A stretch of 64,000 bases of DNA, taken from contig OZ244059.1 in the NCBI GenBank assembly GCA_965215385.1, positions 496,001 to 560,000 of the forward strand, read 5' to 3'. The position numbers and the translations under genes are program-made. This document shows positions 47,367-57,924 of this stretch, in pieces. Every line of letters starts with the position of its first letter. Position 1 is the first letter of the stretch. The notes below the pieces were generated by a model. It was not told the origin of the DNA. It did not search any database and saw only the letters and a list, made by a program, of their open reading frames with translations. Origin of the DNA: JAPORY01 sp965215385. Lineage in GTDB: Bacteria > Pseudomonadota > Alphaproteobacteria > Rhodobacterales > Rhodobacteraceae.

Positions 47367-48222
47367 ATGGAGATATTAACGGCCCTATCGGCACTCGCAA
47401 CGGCAGCAACGGGGCACTTGTCACGCAACTGAAGCAACGAGGGTTGGCAGCGGTTGACGGTCGGACCGGTGCGCTGGTTGTCGTTCTATCTTTTGCGGCA
47501 CAATTTTGGCTCTTGGCACCGTTCGTGATCGAATGGCACTGGTTTTCGACCTCCCCAACACTTGTATTTATCTTGATTGGATTGGTCTTTCCATGACTCG
47601 CACAGCAGTTTCACATGCTTTCGGTTGAGAAACTCGGTCCCACCTTGACGGCAACCATCGGTGCTCTTGCGCCAGTATTTGCAGTGGTCCCCGCAGTTTC
47701 ATTTCTTGATGAGTCCCTCAATCTGCAAGCGACCTTCGGGATCATACTCATAGTCATCGGGATCATCATGTCAATTCAAGCGAAAACCAAAATTGTTGGC
47801 GCATTCTCATTGGTATTCTTATGGTTGGCGATAGGTGCAGCGGCAACCTGCGGGCTCGGTCAGCCAATTTCCAAATTCGGGTTAAACGATCTATCCAAGC
47901 CGTTTTTCGCCACACTTGTCATGGTCACTTCGGCGGCAGTTTTCATTAGCGCAACGCATCTCACGCGAGATCGGATAACAATTCGGTTTGAGTAAGAACC
48001 CCTTATGGCTGGTCGCGGCTGGTGGCGTACTTGGAACTGGATTCGTACTACTTTACGCAGCCCTCAACATCGGGAATGTCGTCGTTGCGCCTTTCATTGC
48101 TACGATGCCGATTTGGGTGGTGCTGTTCGATTACCTTATCTTTAAACATGAAGAGATCGGCATGCCCTGTCGCGGCCGCATTCGTTGTCACAACTGGCGC
48201 AATCATCTTGGTTACTCGCTAG
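47367..48222 (+). pseudogene. DMT/EamA-family transporter, broken
   Basis: The pieces add up to one 8-10 helix exporter: MEILTALSALATAATG, then (after a frameshift near 47420) LAAVDGRTGALVVVLSFAAQ and FILIGLVFP. An in-frame TGA (47594-47596) follows, then LAQQFHMLSVEKLGPTLTA and GIILIVIGIIMSI. After a second frameshift near 47990 comes LVAAGGVLGTGFVLLYAALN, and after a third near 48150 ACPVAAAFVVTTGAIILVTR. Four lesions make it dead. It follows the dehydratase gene and may once have moved the pathway substrate. Confidence 0.8.
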
Positions 48223-48241
48223 TCTCCACCCTTCTAGCGCG

Positions 48242-48268
48242 AAAAAGGGGCACCTTGAACGCGCCCCT
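48242..48268 (-). terminator. intrinsic terminator of the MDR reductase gene
   Basis: On the minus strand AGGGGC / GCCCCT form a 6-bp stem (48246-48251 with 48263-48268, loop of 11) followed by five U (48246-48242 region), about 25 bases after the stop of the minus-strand reductase gene. Confidence 0.55.
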
Positions 48269-48293
48269 CCTTCCTAGCGCACCTTGGCAATTT

Positions 48294-49304
48294 TTAGCTC
48301 AAGCCCGCAAGCACAGTCTTGCCAACAGCGGCACCGCTCTCTTGATGCGCTAATGCTGTGCGCAGATTATCAACCGTTAGCGGCCCGGCATTTCTGTTGA
48401 CTGTCGAGTTTAGATCTCCAGCGTCGATCATCTCGGAGATACGGTTAAGCAATTTTGCCTGTGCATCCATGTCTTTCGTCTCAAACATTGAGCGAGCAAA
48501 CATAAACTCCCAACTGAAACTCAACGCCTTCATCTTTAGCGCCTGCCAACTGACGGTGGCTGGATCGTCAATCATACCAATATGCCCGCGTGGCGCAATC
48601 ATCTCAATGATCGCATCCCAGTGACCTTCAGTCCCAGTCAATGCCGCTACATACTTGGGCGCAGTCCCAAGTGCCTTTACTTGCTCGTCAAGTGGCTCGC
48701 GGTGGTTAACAATTTGATCCGCGCCCATCTTTTTGACCCAATCGACCGTTTCGGAGCGAGAGGCGGTGGCAATAACCGTCAAGTCTGTCAGTGTCTTGAC
48801 TAGCTGAATCATAATCGACCCGACCCCGCCAGCGCCGCCGATGATCAGTATGGAATCACCTGCACCCTCGCCCTCAGAGACTCCAAAGCTGTCGAACAAC
48901 ATTTCCCAAGCTGTTATACTGGTCAATGGCAGCCCAGCAGCGTCGGCAAAGCTCAATGACGACGGCTTCTTTCCGACGAGGCGTTGGTCGACAATCTGGA
49001 GTTGCGCGTTGCTGCCATCGCGGGTGAACTCACCAGCGTAGAAGACCTCATCTCCCGGTTGAAAGGCCGATACGCCAGCACCGACTTCACGAACGATCCC
49101 GGCGGCGTCAAAACCAAGAATGCGCGGCTCGTCCTCTGGGGGCGGCCGATTGGCACGCACTTTCACGTCGACAGGATTCACTGACACCCCGCAAACCTCA
49201 ACCAGCAAGTCCCCAGACTTTGGCTGCGGATCGTCTTTGATAAATTCAACGACCGAACCCGCAGCCGAAATCGGGCCTCGTTCTGAATAACCTAATGCCC
49301 TCAT
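48294..49304 (-). CDS. medium-chain (MDR) zinc-type alcohol dehydrogenase/quinone oxidoreductase
   Basis: 336 residues. The GroES-like start includes VEVCGVSVNPVDVKVR and LGFDAAGIVREVGAGVSAF. The nucleotide-binding loop is LIIGGAGGVGSIMIQLVK. The catalytic-zinc cysteine of true alcohol dehydrogenases is not seen, which fits NADPH:quinone or enone reductases of the YhfP/QOR branch. GGAGGGAAA stands right before the ATG. It is divergent from an HxlR regulator, a common pair in which the regulator senses reactive electrophiles such as quinones or aldehydes. Confidence 0.9.
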   Translation of the reverse strand: MRALGYSERGPISAAGSVVEFIKDDPQPKSGDLLVEVCGVSVNPVDVKVRANRPPPEDEPRILGFDAAGIVREVGAGVSAFQPGDEVFYAGEFTRDGSNAQLQIVDQRLVGKKPSSLSFADAAGLPLTSITAWEMLFDSFGVSEGEGAGDSILIIGGAGGVGSIMIQLVKTLTDLTVIATASRSETVDWVKKMGADQIVNHREPLDEQVKALGTAPKYVAALTGTEGHWDAIIEMIAPRGHIGMIDDPATVSWQALKMKALSFSWEFMFARSMFETKDMDAQAKLLNRISEMIDAGDLNSTVNRNAGPLTVDNLRTALAHQESGAAVGKTVLAGLS

Positions 49305-49774
49305 TTTCCCTCCATGTATTGATTTTCTCCATTCCTAAACGACTCTATTGGTCTAGATGTAAAGAACAAGTACCCACATTTTTGTAAGTATACCGCGATC
49401 GCGGCCTACTGTTATCTTTTGCCAACAACGCCAAAATGGGTTTAGACCATGCAAGGACACTGCCGCCTTCAATACAAGAATTATTGCACTAGCATTCACC
49501 ACAAGCAGCGAACCTTTGTACGAAGGGCACTACCGATTGAGTAGCGACCGCCCATTGTTAGCGAATAATTTCATACGATTGTTTGGCATTGCATCAGGCA
49601 ATTCTATTGCACGAAAAATAACACAAAGATAAACTCATTTGGCGGGACCAATTGGTTATGACTTCTCTCGTTTTCCCAAATTTTCCCACTGAACACGCTA
49701 ATGGGTTCAATCTACTTTTAGACGTCTGTTGGTTGCCTTGCGATGGGATGCAGACGCGATGGAGAACAAGCAAA
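49305..49774. promoter_or_regulatory. divergent control region with dyads
   Basis: The 470-base gap between the reductase and HxlR starts contains a perfect 12-base palindrome CCGCGATCGCGG at 49393-49404. Just to its left is a loose dyad with GTAC..ACA and TGTAAGTATAC (about 49370-49392), a shape seen in HxlR-type operators. Binding is inference. Confidence 0.35.
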
Positions 49775-50149
49775 ATGAACAAAAAATATAGTTGGAAAAC
49801 CGGATGTGATGTTGAGGCGACCTTAAGTGTTATGGGAGGTCGCTGGAAGTCTGCTATTTTATGCAACCTGTTAATTGAGCGTCAGCGATTCGGCGAACTG
49901 TGTCGTAAGATTCCCAACGCAACGCAGCGAATGGTTACGTTGCAACTGCGGGAACTGGAGGCCGACGGCGTGATTGCGCGGCATGTATATTCCGAGGTTC
50001 CCCCCCGTGTTGAATATGAATTGACTGAGTTCGGACGTTCGCTGGAACCTGTATTAGCGGCGATGCGGGATTGGGGTGCCGCATTCAAAACGATGCGCCG
50101 AGCCGAAGGGGAATCGAATAGCCACTCATTAATCAGGGAGAGCGGTTAA
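49775..50149 (+). CDS. HxlR-family transcriptional regulator
   Basis: 124 residues from ATG at 49775, which follows GGAG. The winged-helix core is typical: CDVEATLSVMGGRWKSAILC, then RFGELCRKIPNATQRMVTLQ and YELTEFGRSLEPVL. Cys11, before the first helix, is the residue that HxlR relatives use to sense thiol-reactive compounds. An upstream in-frame ATG at 49652 would add 41 residues not found in the family. It probably controls the divergent MDR reductase. Confidence 0.9.
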   Translation: MNKKYSWKTGCDVEATLSVMGGRWKSAILCNLLIERQRFGELCRKIPNATQRMVTLQLRELEADGVIARHVYSEVPPRVEYELTEFGRSLEPVLAAMRDWGAAFKTMRRAEGESNSHSLIRESG

Positions 50150-50724
50150 AAATTTCAGTAACTTGTTTGACCCGTTCCGCCCTGCAAGCTCCGGCTCAGC
50201 ACGGAAACCACATACACGAGAATGATATGGTGAGCGTCGTAGGTCACTTGGCGCACGGGGTACTTTATTTTTAACGTCGATAGCATCGAAAAGACGGTTG
50301 CGGAACGCGTAGAACATTATCACTCGGCGGTTATGAAAAAGTCTGTTGCCTGAGAGATTTCAAACGAGACGATAACTGGAATTCTTTGAGGTTTTTTCGC
50401 TACTGTCGCCACTTCGGTCACCCCACGACGGGCCAGCCGCGTCGCATTACTTAATTCTTGGACGATTCCGACAATAAACTCACTTTAGGACTTATTATCG
50501 TGTCCATGTAATCGAAAAAACTGCAGTCTCGCGATCAAACGATGCCGATTAAATTCAGAGCAATGCGGGATGATCCCAGCTGTGCAAACAAACTAGAGTT
50601 CGGCTGAGAACTCGCAATACCTTGCTGTGACTGGTAGGCGTCGCTCTAGACAGATTTCCTCACGCAGTGTACCGATCTTCTAGACCTTCGACACATTGGT
50701 AATGTAATTCAGGGAAGAGAACGC
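50150..50724. other. intergenic region
   Basis: No gene supported in these 575 bases. They probably contain the promoter of the SDR gene at 50725. Confidence 0.3.
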
Positions 50725-51513
50725 ATGGAAAACGCCCAAAATTTGCGTGGAAAAATCGCGGTCATCACTGGTGCTGGTCGCGGTATTGGGCGATCAATTG
50801 CATTGGCATTTGCAGGTGCCGGTGCCGATATCCTCATCTGTTCGCGCACAGCAGATGACTTAGCAGCGGTGGCAAAAGACGCCGATGCATTCGGAGTCAA
50901 ATGTCATACCGCGGTCGTGGATCTATCTAATCAGGCGGGAACCCAAGCTTGGTGCCAAGCGATTCTAAAAACCTTCTCCACGGTCGACATTCTTGTCAAT
51001 AATGCGGGGGCAGAACTGGAAATCCGTCCAATTGCTGAGTCGGATCCTGATCGGTGGTGGAAAACGATAGAGATTAATGTTCGGGGGCCTTATATGGTCA
51101 CACGATTCCTGCTCGAAGGTTTTGCTGAAGGCGGCAAGATTATCAATGTAACATCCGGCATGGGTAAACGTGCGGGAACCGATAACAGTGCCTACCACAT
51201 TTCAAAAGCGGCCATGAATATGTTTACGGGAGCATTGGCGAATGAACTTTGGAAGCGCAAAATCACCGCGAACAACCTCATTCCAGGGCCAGTCGCCACG
51301 GGTATGTTGAACCGCGATGCCATCACTGGCCAGAAGTCAACATCCGAGGAAATACTGGATAAATTTGCTGAGAACCCGCTGGATCGATTTCCGCCGTGGG
51401 AACGACTCAAGCATCCCGATGAAGTCGGACAGTTCGCGCTCTATATGGCGAGTTTCCCGATAGGAGGCCCAAATGGACAAGACTTCTCACTCGCACGTCG
51501 GCCTCTAGGCTAG
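50725..51513 (+). CDS. SDR-family oxidoreductase
   Basis: 262 residues. The NAD(P) loop is VITGAGRGIGRSIAL, with NNAGAE, and catalytic SAYHISKAAMN. The end is GGPNGQDFSLARRPLG instead of the usual D-G-G-x, a variant tail seen in some sugar/polyol-type SDRs. An AGGGAAGAGAA precedes the ATG. First of the forward genes in the second catabolic cluster; substrate unknown. Confidence 0.88.
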   Translation: MENAQNLRGKIAVITGAGRGIGRSIALAFAGAGADILICSRTADDLAAVAKDADAFGVKCHTAVVDLSNQAGTQAWCQAILKTFSTVDILVNNAGAELEIRPIAESDPDRWWKTIEINVRGPYMVTRFLLEGFAEGGKIINVTSGMGKRAGTDNSAYHISKAAMNMFTGALANELWKRKITANNLIPGPVATGMLNRDAITGQKSTSEEILDKFAENPLDRFPPWERLKHPDEVGQFALYMASFPIGGPNGQDFSLARRPLG

Positions 51514-51790
51514 AGAAATAGGCACCACCGCAATAACAAAATGAGGTATCACCGATGCGTTCGACCTTATCGAGTGGTCCTCAACCAACCGTCGAGATAG
51601 TCAACATAAGCGTTTTGAATGTATCGATTACTGCCCAACTCGTTGTCACGCGGCAAGTCTACATTCTTCAGCTAATCATTCCGCGTTATTTAATTGAACA
51701 CAGAGTAGAAATCGACGCTTGAACCTACCAAGAGCATTGGGCCAAATTGCGATCAAACCACGAATTAAACAGTCATAGTGGAGTTGAACT

Positions 51791-52582
51791 TTGGAACAGC
51801 CGCTGAAGAATAAGGTCGCGCTAGTGGTCGGTGCAACGGGCGGAATTGGGCAAGCCACCACAAAGCGTTTGGCAGCAGACGGTGCCAAGGTCATGGCCGT
51901 TGGTCGCAGTGCAACAAAATTGCAAGAAGTTGCAACTCTTGACGACAATATCGCTACCCAGGTCGGCGATGTTGCAGAGGAAGTGGTAGTCGCTGCCATA
52001 GTTGCATCTACGATGGAGACATTCGGTCGACTTGATATCGTGTTTAATGGTGCCGGAATAACGGGCGAAAGCGCACTGATGGAATATCCAACAATCGAGA
52101 ATTTTCAAACCGTGATGAACATCAATGCGACGGGTACTTTCTTGGTTCTAAAGCATACTATTCCCGCCCTAAGGCGCTCGGGCGGCGGCGCAATTATCAA
52201 TATGGGCTCGGCCGCTTCGGTGCAGGCGGCTCGTGATACCATGCCGGTGTATTGCGCCAGCAAACACGCCGTGGTTGGACTTACACGAATGATGGCAAAA
52301 TCTTACGGTCGCGAAAACATTCGGACCAACGTGATCTGCCCCGGCCAGATCGACACCGAAATGGTAACCGTTGTCGAGAAAGCAATGGTCGACCCGTCAA
52401 TTACGGAGCCGACGCAATCCGACATTGAGATCGCTCGAGCAAAGGTGTTGGCCGGCATTCCGGTCGGTCGTTATGGCACGGTCGATGAAGTTGCGGCTGT
52501 CGTGGCTTTTCTAGGTTGCGAAGAAGCTAGTTTCATTAATGGTAGCATCTACACTATCGATGGTGGCCTGACGCCAACCTAG
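51791..52582 (+). CDS. SDR-family oxidoreductase
   Basis: 263 residues starting with TTG at 51791. The loop is VVGATGGIGQATT (the usual T-G at the start of the loop is V-G here). Catalytic VYCASKHAVVG, NVICPGQIDTEM and a normal IDGGLTPT end follow. It sits 277 bases after the previous SDR and 265 before the GntR gene, so it may be in the same regulon rather than one tight operon. Confidence 0.86.
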   Translation: MEQPLKNKVALVVGATGGIGQATTKRLAADGAKVMAVGRSATKLQEVATLDDNIATQVGDVAEEVVVAAIVASTMETFGRLDIVFNGAGITGESALMEYPTIENFQTVMNINATGTFLVLKHTIPALRRSGGGAIINMGSAASVQAARDTMPVYCASKHAVVGLTRMMAKSYGRENIRTNVICPGQIDTEMVTVVEKAMVDPSITEPTQSDIEIARAKVLAGIPVGRYGTVDEVAAVVAFLGCEEASFINGSIYTIDGGLTPT

Positions 52583-52847
52583 AACTGGAAATCGTCCAAA
52601 TGAAACCGGGAAACCAAGCACCCTTTTACTTGCACGAGTTGGCCGATCTCCAATAGGGTGACGACCAACTGGAAATGAGTGCTTTGCGATATTCGATGGT
52701 AGGTCTGTCAACAAAAATGGTCGCACACGCCATTCCTTGGAAAAGCGACTCGAAGAGCAAGCACCACCGAGACATTCACTTTGCGATGACTTTAAAGGTT
52801 CAGACGTTTTGACAACAAATATAGATCGACAACTCAACCTGCAAGAA

Positions 52848-53570
52848 ATGCGTCGGCAGGATGTGCCATTGCACACGGAAGTCGCTGCGGTCTTGCGCCA
52901 CCAGATTAAGTCCGGAGCACTGCCCCATGGAACCCGACTACCCGCATTGCGTGACCTAACAGAGTCGCTCGGTGTCGCACGCATGACCATCATTCAGGCC
53001 ATGAATACGCTTGAGGACGAAGGATTAATTGAGCGTCACTCCGGGCGCGGGACATTTGTGCTTAAAGTCCCAGCCCCAAACCGCTACACGCTGCAAATGC
53101 GTGCCGATATCTCGCAACTATACGCGATGGTTTCACAACTAGAAGTTGCCGTCGAGTGTCAGAACTCAGGTTCCGAGTATATTAAAATCAACGGCACTGA
53201 TTTTCGAATCATGAAGCGCACACATCTAAAAAACAATAAACCATTCTGTTATGTTGAACTCCGCCTTACCGCGGCGGAATTTGAAAAAGCTCCCTATCGC
53301 TTCTTGCGCGAGATTGTGATTACCGTTTTAGAAGAACTCAATGTAGCCGTTGCCTCCGCAAAACAAAAGGTCACGATTTCCTACGCTGATTTTCAGCTCG
53401 CTAGTGCGCTTAAAATCCCCGTTAATTCGGCGGTTTTTCGAGTGACACGCGAGTTTTTCGATCAGGACGGTAAGTTGATCTATTCTGCCTTACTCGCATA
53501 TCCAGGAGATCTATTGGAGTTCGAAATTGATTTCACGGTTCCCGACAAACCCGCCAATTACAAGCGGTGA
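52848..53570 (+). CDS. GntR-family regulator with UTRA domain
   Basis: About 240 residues from ATG at 52848 (a TTG at 52737 is an in-frame alternative). The N-terminal winged helix reads PLHTEVAAVLRHQIKSGALP, TRLPALRDLTESLGVARMTI, LIERHSGRGTFV. The C-terminal UTRA ligand domain includes ELRLTAAEFEKAPYRFL and NSAVFRVTREFFD. HutC-type GntR proteins bind a pathway metabolite through UTRA. It converges on the reverse operon that carries its own GntR gene, so the cluster has two regulators. Confidence 0.88.
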   Translation: MRRQDVPLHTEVAAVLRHQIKSGALPHGTRLPALRDLTESLGVARMTIIQAMNTLEDEGLIERHSGRGTFVLKVPAPNRYTLQMRADISQLYAMVSQLEVAVECQNSGSEYIKINGTDFRIMKRTHLKNNKPFCYVELRLTAAEFEKAPYRFLREIVITVLEELNVAVASAKQKVTISYADFQLASALKIPVNSAVFRVTREFFDQDGKLIYSALLAYPGDLLEFEIDFTVPDKPANYKR

Positions 53571-53729
53571 GGACAATCCGTTCATAACAATCCCTGAAAG
53601 TTCATCCTATAAACCCCCGTTTGGATCTTATTTTTTCGCAACTGATTTACCACCAGCGACGACAAACTGGTTCGCTCTGAAACTGGTTCGCAAGTGGGTA
53701 TGTCGAAACCAGTGCATCTCTTCGGCCAT

Positions 53730-54536
53730 TCAATCAGGGGGATTGACTAGATCTTCCCCTGCGTCGCCGCGAATGGAATATCCACCGTCGATAACCAGGG
53801 TAATCCCCGTCACAAACCCAGCGTCAGGTGAGGTCAAAAAGCCGACTGCCTTTGCAACTTCTTCTGGCATCCCCCAGTGCCCCATCGGGGTGCGTTCGGC
53901 AACCGCCCGCTGGTCGAGAATGCCAGCCTGCGCCCGTTGCTTTAGGACTTCCGTCAGAATGTAGCCGGGTGCAACGGCGTTTACGGTTATTCCCGCCCGC
54001 GCTGTTTCGAGAGCCAAGACTGCGGTAATGCCGCGTATCGCTTTCTTGGCAGTGACATATCCTATTCTGTAGGGTACTGCGGTAATCGCATTGACCGACG
54101 AGACATTAACGATCCGTCCATATCCTGCAGTGCGCATTGACGGCAGTACTAATCGCGACCAGTTCAACGTACCGCTAACGTGAATAGCCATCATCTCGTC
54201 AAGTTGACTTGCGGGAAGGTCTTCTAATCGGGCCTTCTGGCGTACAACAATACCGGCATTGTTAATCAATACCGATGGTTTAACCAAGACTTCAACAATC
54301 TCGCGATAGGCATCGGCACAGGCGGAATAGTCCGTCACATCGGCGACGGCGTAGCTTGATGAAACACTACAATAACGAGAAATGTGCTCTGCAACCGCCG
54401 ATGCCGCCGGATGAATATCAATGACAGCGATATCAAAACCGCGACTGGCAAGTTCAAATGCAATTGACTTCCCGATACCACTCGCCGCCCCTGTCACGAT
54501 CGCGGTTGGCGACGGTGCTTGATCGAATGAAGTCAT
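53730..54536 (-). CDS. SDR-family oxidoreductase
   Basis: 268 residues. NAD(P) loop IVTGAASGIGKSIAF, NNAGIVV, catalytic Tyr/Lys in IGYVTAKKAIRG, the PGYILTEVL loop and VIDGGYSIRGDAGE at the end. It is last in the reverse operon, 91 bases after the TRAP permease. Probably a dehydrogenase for a sugar, polyol or hydroxy-acid imported by the TRAP system. Confidence 0.88.
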   Translation of the reverse strand: MTSFDQAPSPTAIVTGAASGIGKSIAFELASRGFDIAVIDIHPAASAVAEHISRYCSVSSSYAVADVTDYSACADAYREIVEVLVKPSVLINNAGIVVRQKARLEDLPASQLDEMMAIHVSGTLNWSRLVLPSMRTAGYGRIVNVSSVNAITAVPYRIGYVTAKKAIRGITAVLALETARAGITVNAVAPGYILTEVLKQRAQAGILDQRAVAERTPMGHWGMPEEVAKAVGFLTSPDAGFVTGITLVIDGGYSIRGDAGEDLVNPPD

Positions 54537-54627
54537 ATTTATGCCGAACCGAGATCAAACTGGGTCGACGTCGATGTCGCAATGCGAAGCCGAACTAATC
54601 GCTCTAGCTTCTGCGGGCGAACTGCGC

Positions 54628-56633
54628 TTACTCAAGCGTCGCAAGTGTATTCATGGAGTTGGGTAACCATAGCACGATGTCTGGAAATATCGTCAGCAAG
54701 ATGATGACCAAGATTTCAACGAAAACAAACGGCACGATGCCCCGATATATCGTGCTCATCGCGACATTGTACTTTTTGGCAACACCATGGATGACGAACA
54801 CATTGATGCCAACTGGCGGGGTAATCTGACCCATCTCCATCATGATGACCATGATGACACCGAACCAAATAGGATCAAATCCCAGCCCGACGACGGTCGG
54901 AAACAGGATCGGCAACGTCAGTAACATCATCGGGATGATGTTCATCACCATGCCCAATATCAAGTAGAGCAGCAAAATTAGCGCATAGATCACATAACGC
55001 GACACATCAAGCGTGTTGAGAAAGTTTGCAAAAGACAACGGCAGATCAGTCAGGGTGATGAAGTAACCCAGCAATCCAACGCCAATGAGAATGGTGAAAA
55101 TCATCGCACTCGTCATCGTCGCTTCGAGCAATGCCGCAAACAGCTTGTGGCGATTGAAACCCTTTGCAAAGAGTGCGATCAAAAGCGCACCACTCGCCCC
55201 CACACCGCCAGCTTCGGTTGGCGTTAAAATACCTGAGTAAATTCCGCCGATAACCGCCGCAAATAGAGCACCGACCGGCCAGATGTCAAAATGGATTGCG
55301 CAATCTGCCGGATCCTAAATTTTTCCGACTTCGGACCGAGTTTCGGATTGATTACACATTGCAAATAGGCCGCAAGCGCAAAACCAATGGTCAAGATGAT
55401 GCCAGGAATGATACCCGCCATGAACATCTTCCCAATCGACTGTTCAGTAATTATCCCGTAGACGACGAAGCCGATACTGGGTGGAATGAGAATACCGAGT
55501 GTTCCGCCAGCGGCAACCGCGCCAGTTGCAAGAGAGTCGTCGTAATCGTATTTCTTCATCTCCGGAATCGATACCGACCCCATTGTTGCCGCGGCCGCGA
55601 CACTATCCCCGCAAATTGCCGCAAAACCGCCGCATCCTGCTACTGTGCCGACCGCTAAACCGCCCGGAAGACGACCAAAAACCTTGATGCCAGCATTATA
55701 GAGCTTGGCACCTATGCCCGCATGCAGGATCAAAAACCCCATAAGCAGAAAAAACGGAATCACCACAAAGAAGTAGACGGCAACGGCATCATAGGTGTTG
55801 ATCTTTGCTACGTTGAAGGCAACTTCACTCCCGATCAGATAAAATAACCCCGTGAGACCAGCGAAAGCCATAGAAAAGCCCACAGGGAACCCAAGCAGCA
55901 AAATGACCATGAGAAAAACAGTGTAGCCAATACCGATTATCGGTGAACTAAGATCGGGGACCGCTATCTTGAGCAATAACCCCGAAAACATGCCGCATCC
56001 AGCAAGGATCAAAACGGCCAACAAAACCATCCAAAACGCACCGTGTTGCTTATAGTATTGATATAACCAAGACAGGTGCGACAGTAGCTTCGTCAAGAGG
56101 ACAAATGCCATCAAGAGTGTACCCAAGGTTACCGCCGCGTACATGTATCCGTATGGCATCCGGATAATGTCTGAAATCTCATCGCGTTGAAATGCTTCAA
56201 GTGCTCGGTCGGCGTTCAACCAACTCATCGCACCAAAGATAAAAGTACCCCATATATTCAAGACACTCTGCACGAGGTTATTCACCTGTAGCGGCATCTT
56301 TGAAGTAATCAGATCGACCGAGACATGCTGATTCTTTATCATCGTGTAAGCGATGCTAAAAAAGGCCATGAAGACCAACATGAAAGTTTGAAGCTCAATC
56401 ATCCCCAAAAGTGGCGAGTTGAACAGCGACCGGCTAATTAGATCCACCACCATGGCAAGCGACATAAGCAACGTCATCAGGGCGGCGGCATAACAGAGGT
56501 ATTTGCAGATCGGCTCCAGAACTTTATGGCCGATTTGCGAAATCTGCCCAAAGACATCCTGACCGAGACTTGGTTCAAGAAGTCCGGTGCTGGTAATCTC
56601 AGCGAGGTTAACCCCTGTATTTTCGCTCGACAT
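54628..56633 (-). pseudogene. dctQM: TRAP transporter fused small/large permease (DctQM), one frameshift
   Basis: The first 440 residues hold the DctQ part (four helices, e.g. LMTLLMSLAMVVDLISR) fused to the DctM part (PVGFSMAFAGLTGLF; CGGFAAICGDSVAAAATMGS; GGTLGILIPPSIGFVVYGI). Near 55300-55318 the frame changes by one. The second frame continues with FDIWPVGALFAAVIGGIYSG, ILTPTEAGGVGASGALL and PMMLLTLPILFPTVVGLGFD to the normal end at 54628. One indel is enough to repair it, so this may be a recent loss or an assembly error. All other genes of the operon are intact. Confidence 0.88.
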
Positions 56634-56783
56634 CGACTTATCCTCTGGAGGCGGGCTGCGGGACCTCGATAGGTTGGGTCACGAAAGTGCTCGCTTTGAT
56701 TGCGAATCGCCGAACCTAGGTACGATACAATTCCGACGATTCGCCCCTTTGGAAGGCCTACTGGACTTCAAACTGACAGAGTT

Positions 56784-57848
56784 TTATTCCCGCCAATCAT
56801 CACCCCACCAAACGGCAGGCGTGTATTCAACACCTTTGAACTCGGCGGTAAACTCTCTGATTTGAGCCAGAATAGCCTCGCCATCATTGCCCTTTTCTGC
56901 CATTAAAGCTAGCCAAGTATCATAGGCGGGTCCCGCTTTCGCAACCCAATTCGCTTTTTCTTCAGGTGAAAGCCTGACAATCGTGTCCCCTCGCTCTTCC
57001 ATCTTGGCCACGGAGGACGCCCGACGATTATCAACCAACGCGGCGGTATAGTTTGTAAGCTCATCCTCCATGTCTTTGAAGATTGCGCGTTGCTCGTCAG
57101 TCAAACTATCCCAAACTGGCTGCGCCATGGTCATCGGGATCATCACGAACGGACCCCCAACCAATGAATGATTGGACGTAAAATCTGTCATCTTCCACTT
57201 GATCATCGGTGCCGTCGGAAACCAAATGCCGTCGATCGCCTTACGTTGCAGCGAAACATAAAGATCTTCGAGTTTGATGTTGCGCGGAGTCGCGCCGAGC
57301 AACTCGCTATAGGTTACCCCTGACTTCGAAAATGCTCCAATTTCAAGTCCTTGAAGGTCGGCAAGTGTGCGGACCGGCTCAACATCCTTGTGGATGTGTA
57401 GGTTAAAGAAGTCCGAGACGTGAAATCCGAGCGGCACCAAACCTTCGAATTCGGCCTGTACCTCTGGAATCTCATTATACATTTTTTGAAAGACGTGATT
57501 CGCCTCAATTGTGCTGTCGAACTGGAACGGAAGCGTCATCACGTGCGTCGTCGGGAATAGGCTTTCTTGTGTGAATATCCCTGTCGTCACAACGATATCA
57601 ACCAGACCGGACTTAAGCCCGTCGACCGTTTGCGGTGCCTTCACAAGCGTACCGCCATGAAACCACTTGAATGTCAGTTCACCGTTAGTGCGCCGCGTAA
57701 TTTCGTCAAAATAGCGCTTATACGCAAATTCGACCAGGTAATGGCTTTCAGGCTCATAGCTTCCGACTTTGAACTCGCGCGCCAAGCCGGGTAGTGCAAT
57801 CACCGCCATCAACGCGGCAATCAGAATTGTTTTAAACCAGTGGGTCAT
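56784..57848 (-). CDS. dctP: TRAP transporter substrate-binding protein (DctP family)
   Basis: 354 residues with a signal peptide (ILIAALMAVIALPGLA) and the periplasmic DctP fold: THVMTLPFQFDSTIEANHVF, DLQGLEIGAFSKSGVTYSEL, LLGATPRNIKLEDLYVSLQR, KAIDGIWFP. In most DctP proteins the first of the middle segments reads L-K-G-L-K-I-R-V, and its Arg grips the ligand carboxylate. Here Gly stands at that place, so the ligand may not be a simple carboxylate or is held by another residue. It captures the solute for the DctQM permease next to it. Confidence 0.92.
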   Translation of the reverse strand: MTHWFKTILIAALMAVIALPGLAREFKVGSYEPESHYLVEFAYKRYFDEITRRTNGELTFKWFHGGTLVKAPQTVDGLKSGLVDIVVTTGIFTQESLFPTTHVMTLPFQFDSTIEANHVFQKMYNEIPEVQAEFEGLVPLGFHVSDFFNLHIHKDVEPVRTLADLQGLEIGAFSKSGVTYSELLGATPRNIKLEDLYVSLQRKAIDGIWFPTAPMIKWKMTDFTSNHSLVGGPFVMIPMTMAQPVWDSLTDEQRAIFKDMEDELTNYTAALVDNRRASSVAKMEERGDTIVRLSPEEKANWVAKAGPAYDTWLALMAEKGNDGEAILAQIREFTAEFKGVEYTPAVWWGDDWRE

Positions 57849-57924
57849 TTCTTAATTCCTTTATGGTGGTTACAGATCAAAAAGTATGCACGACAGAATC
57901 GTACGGTTTACTGCCCGAGGGCAC

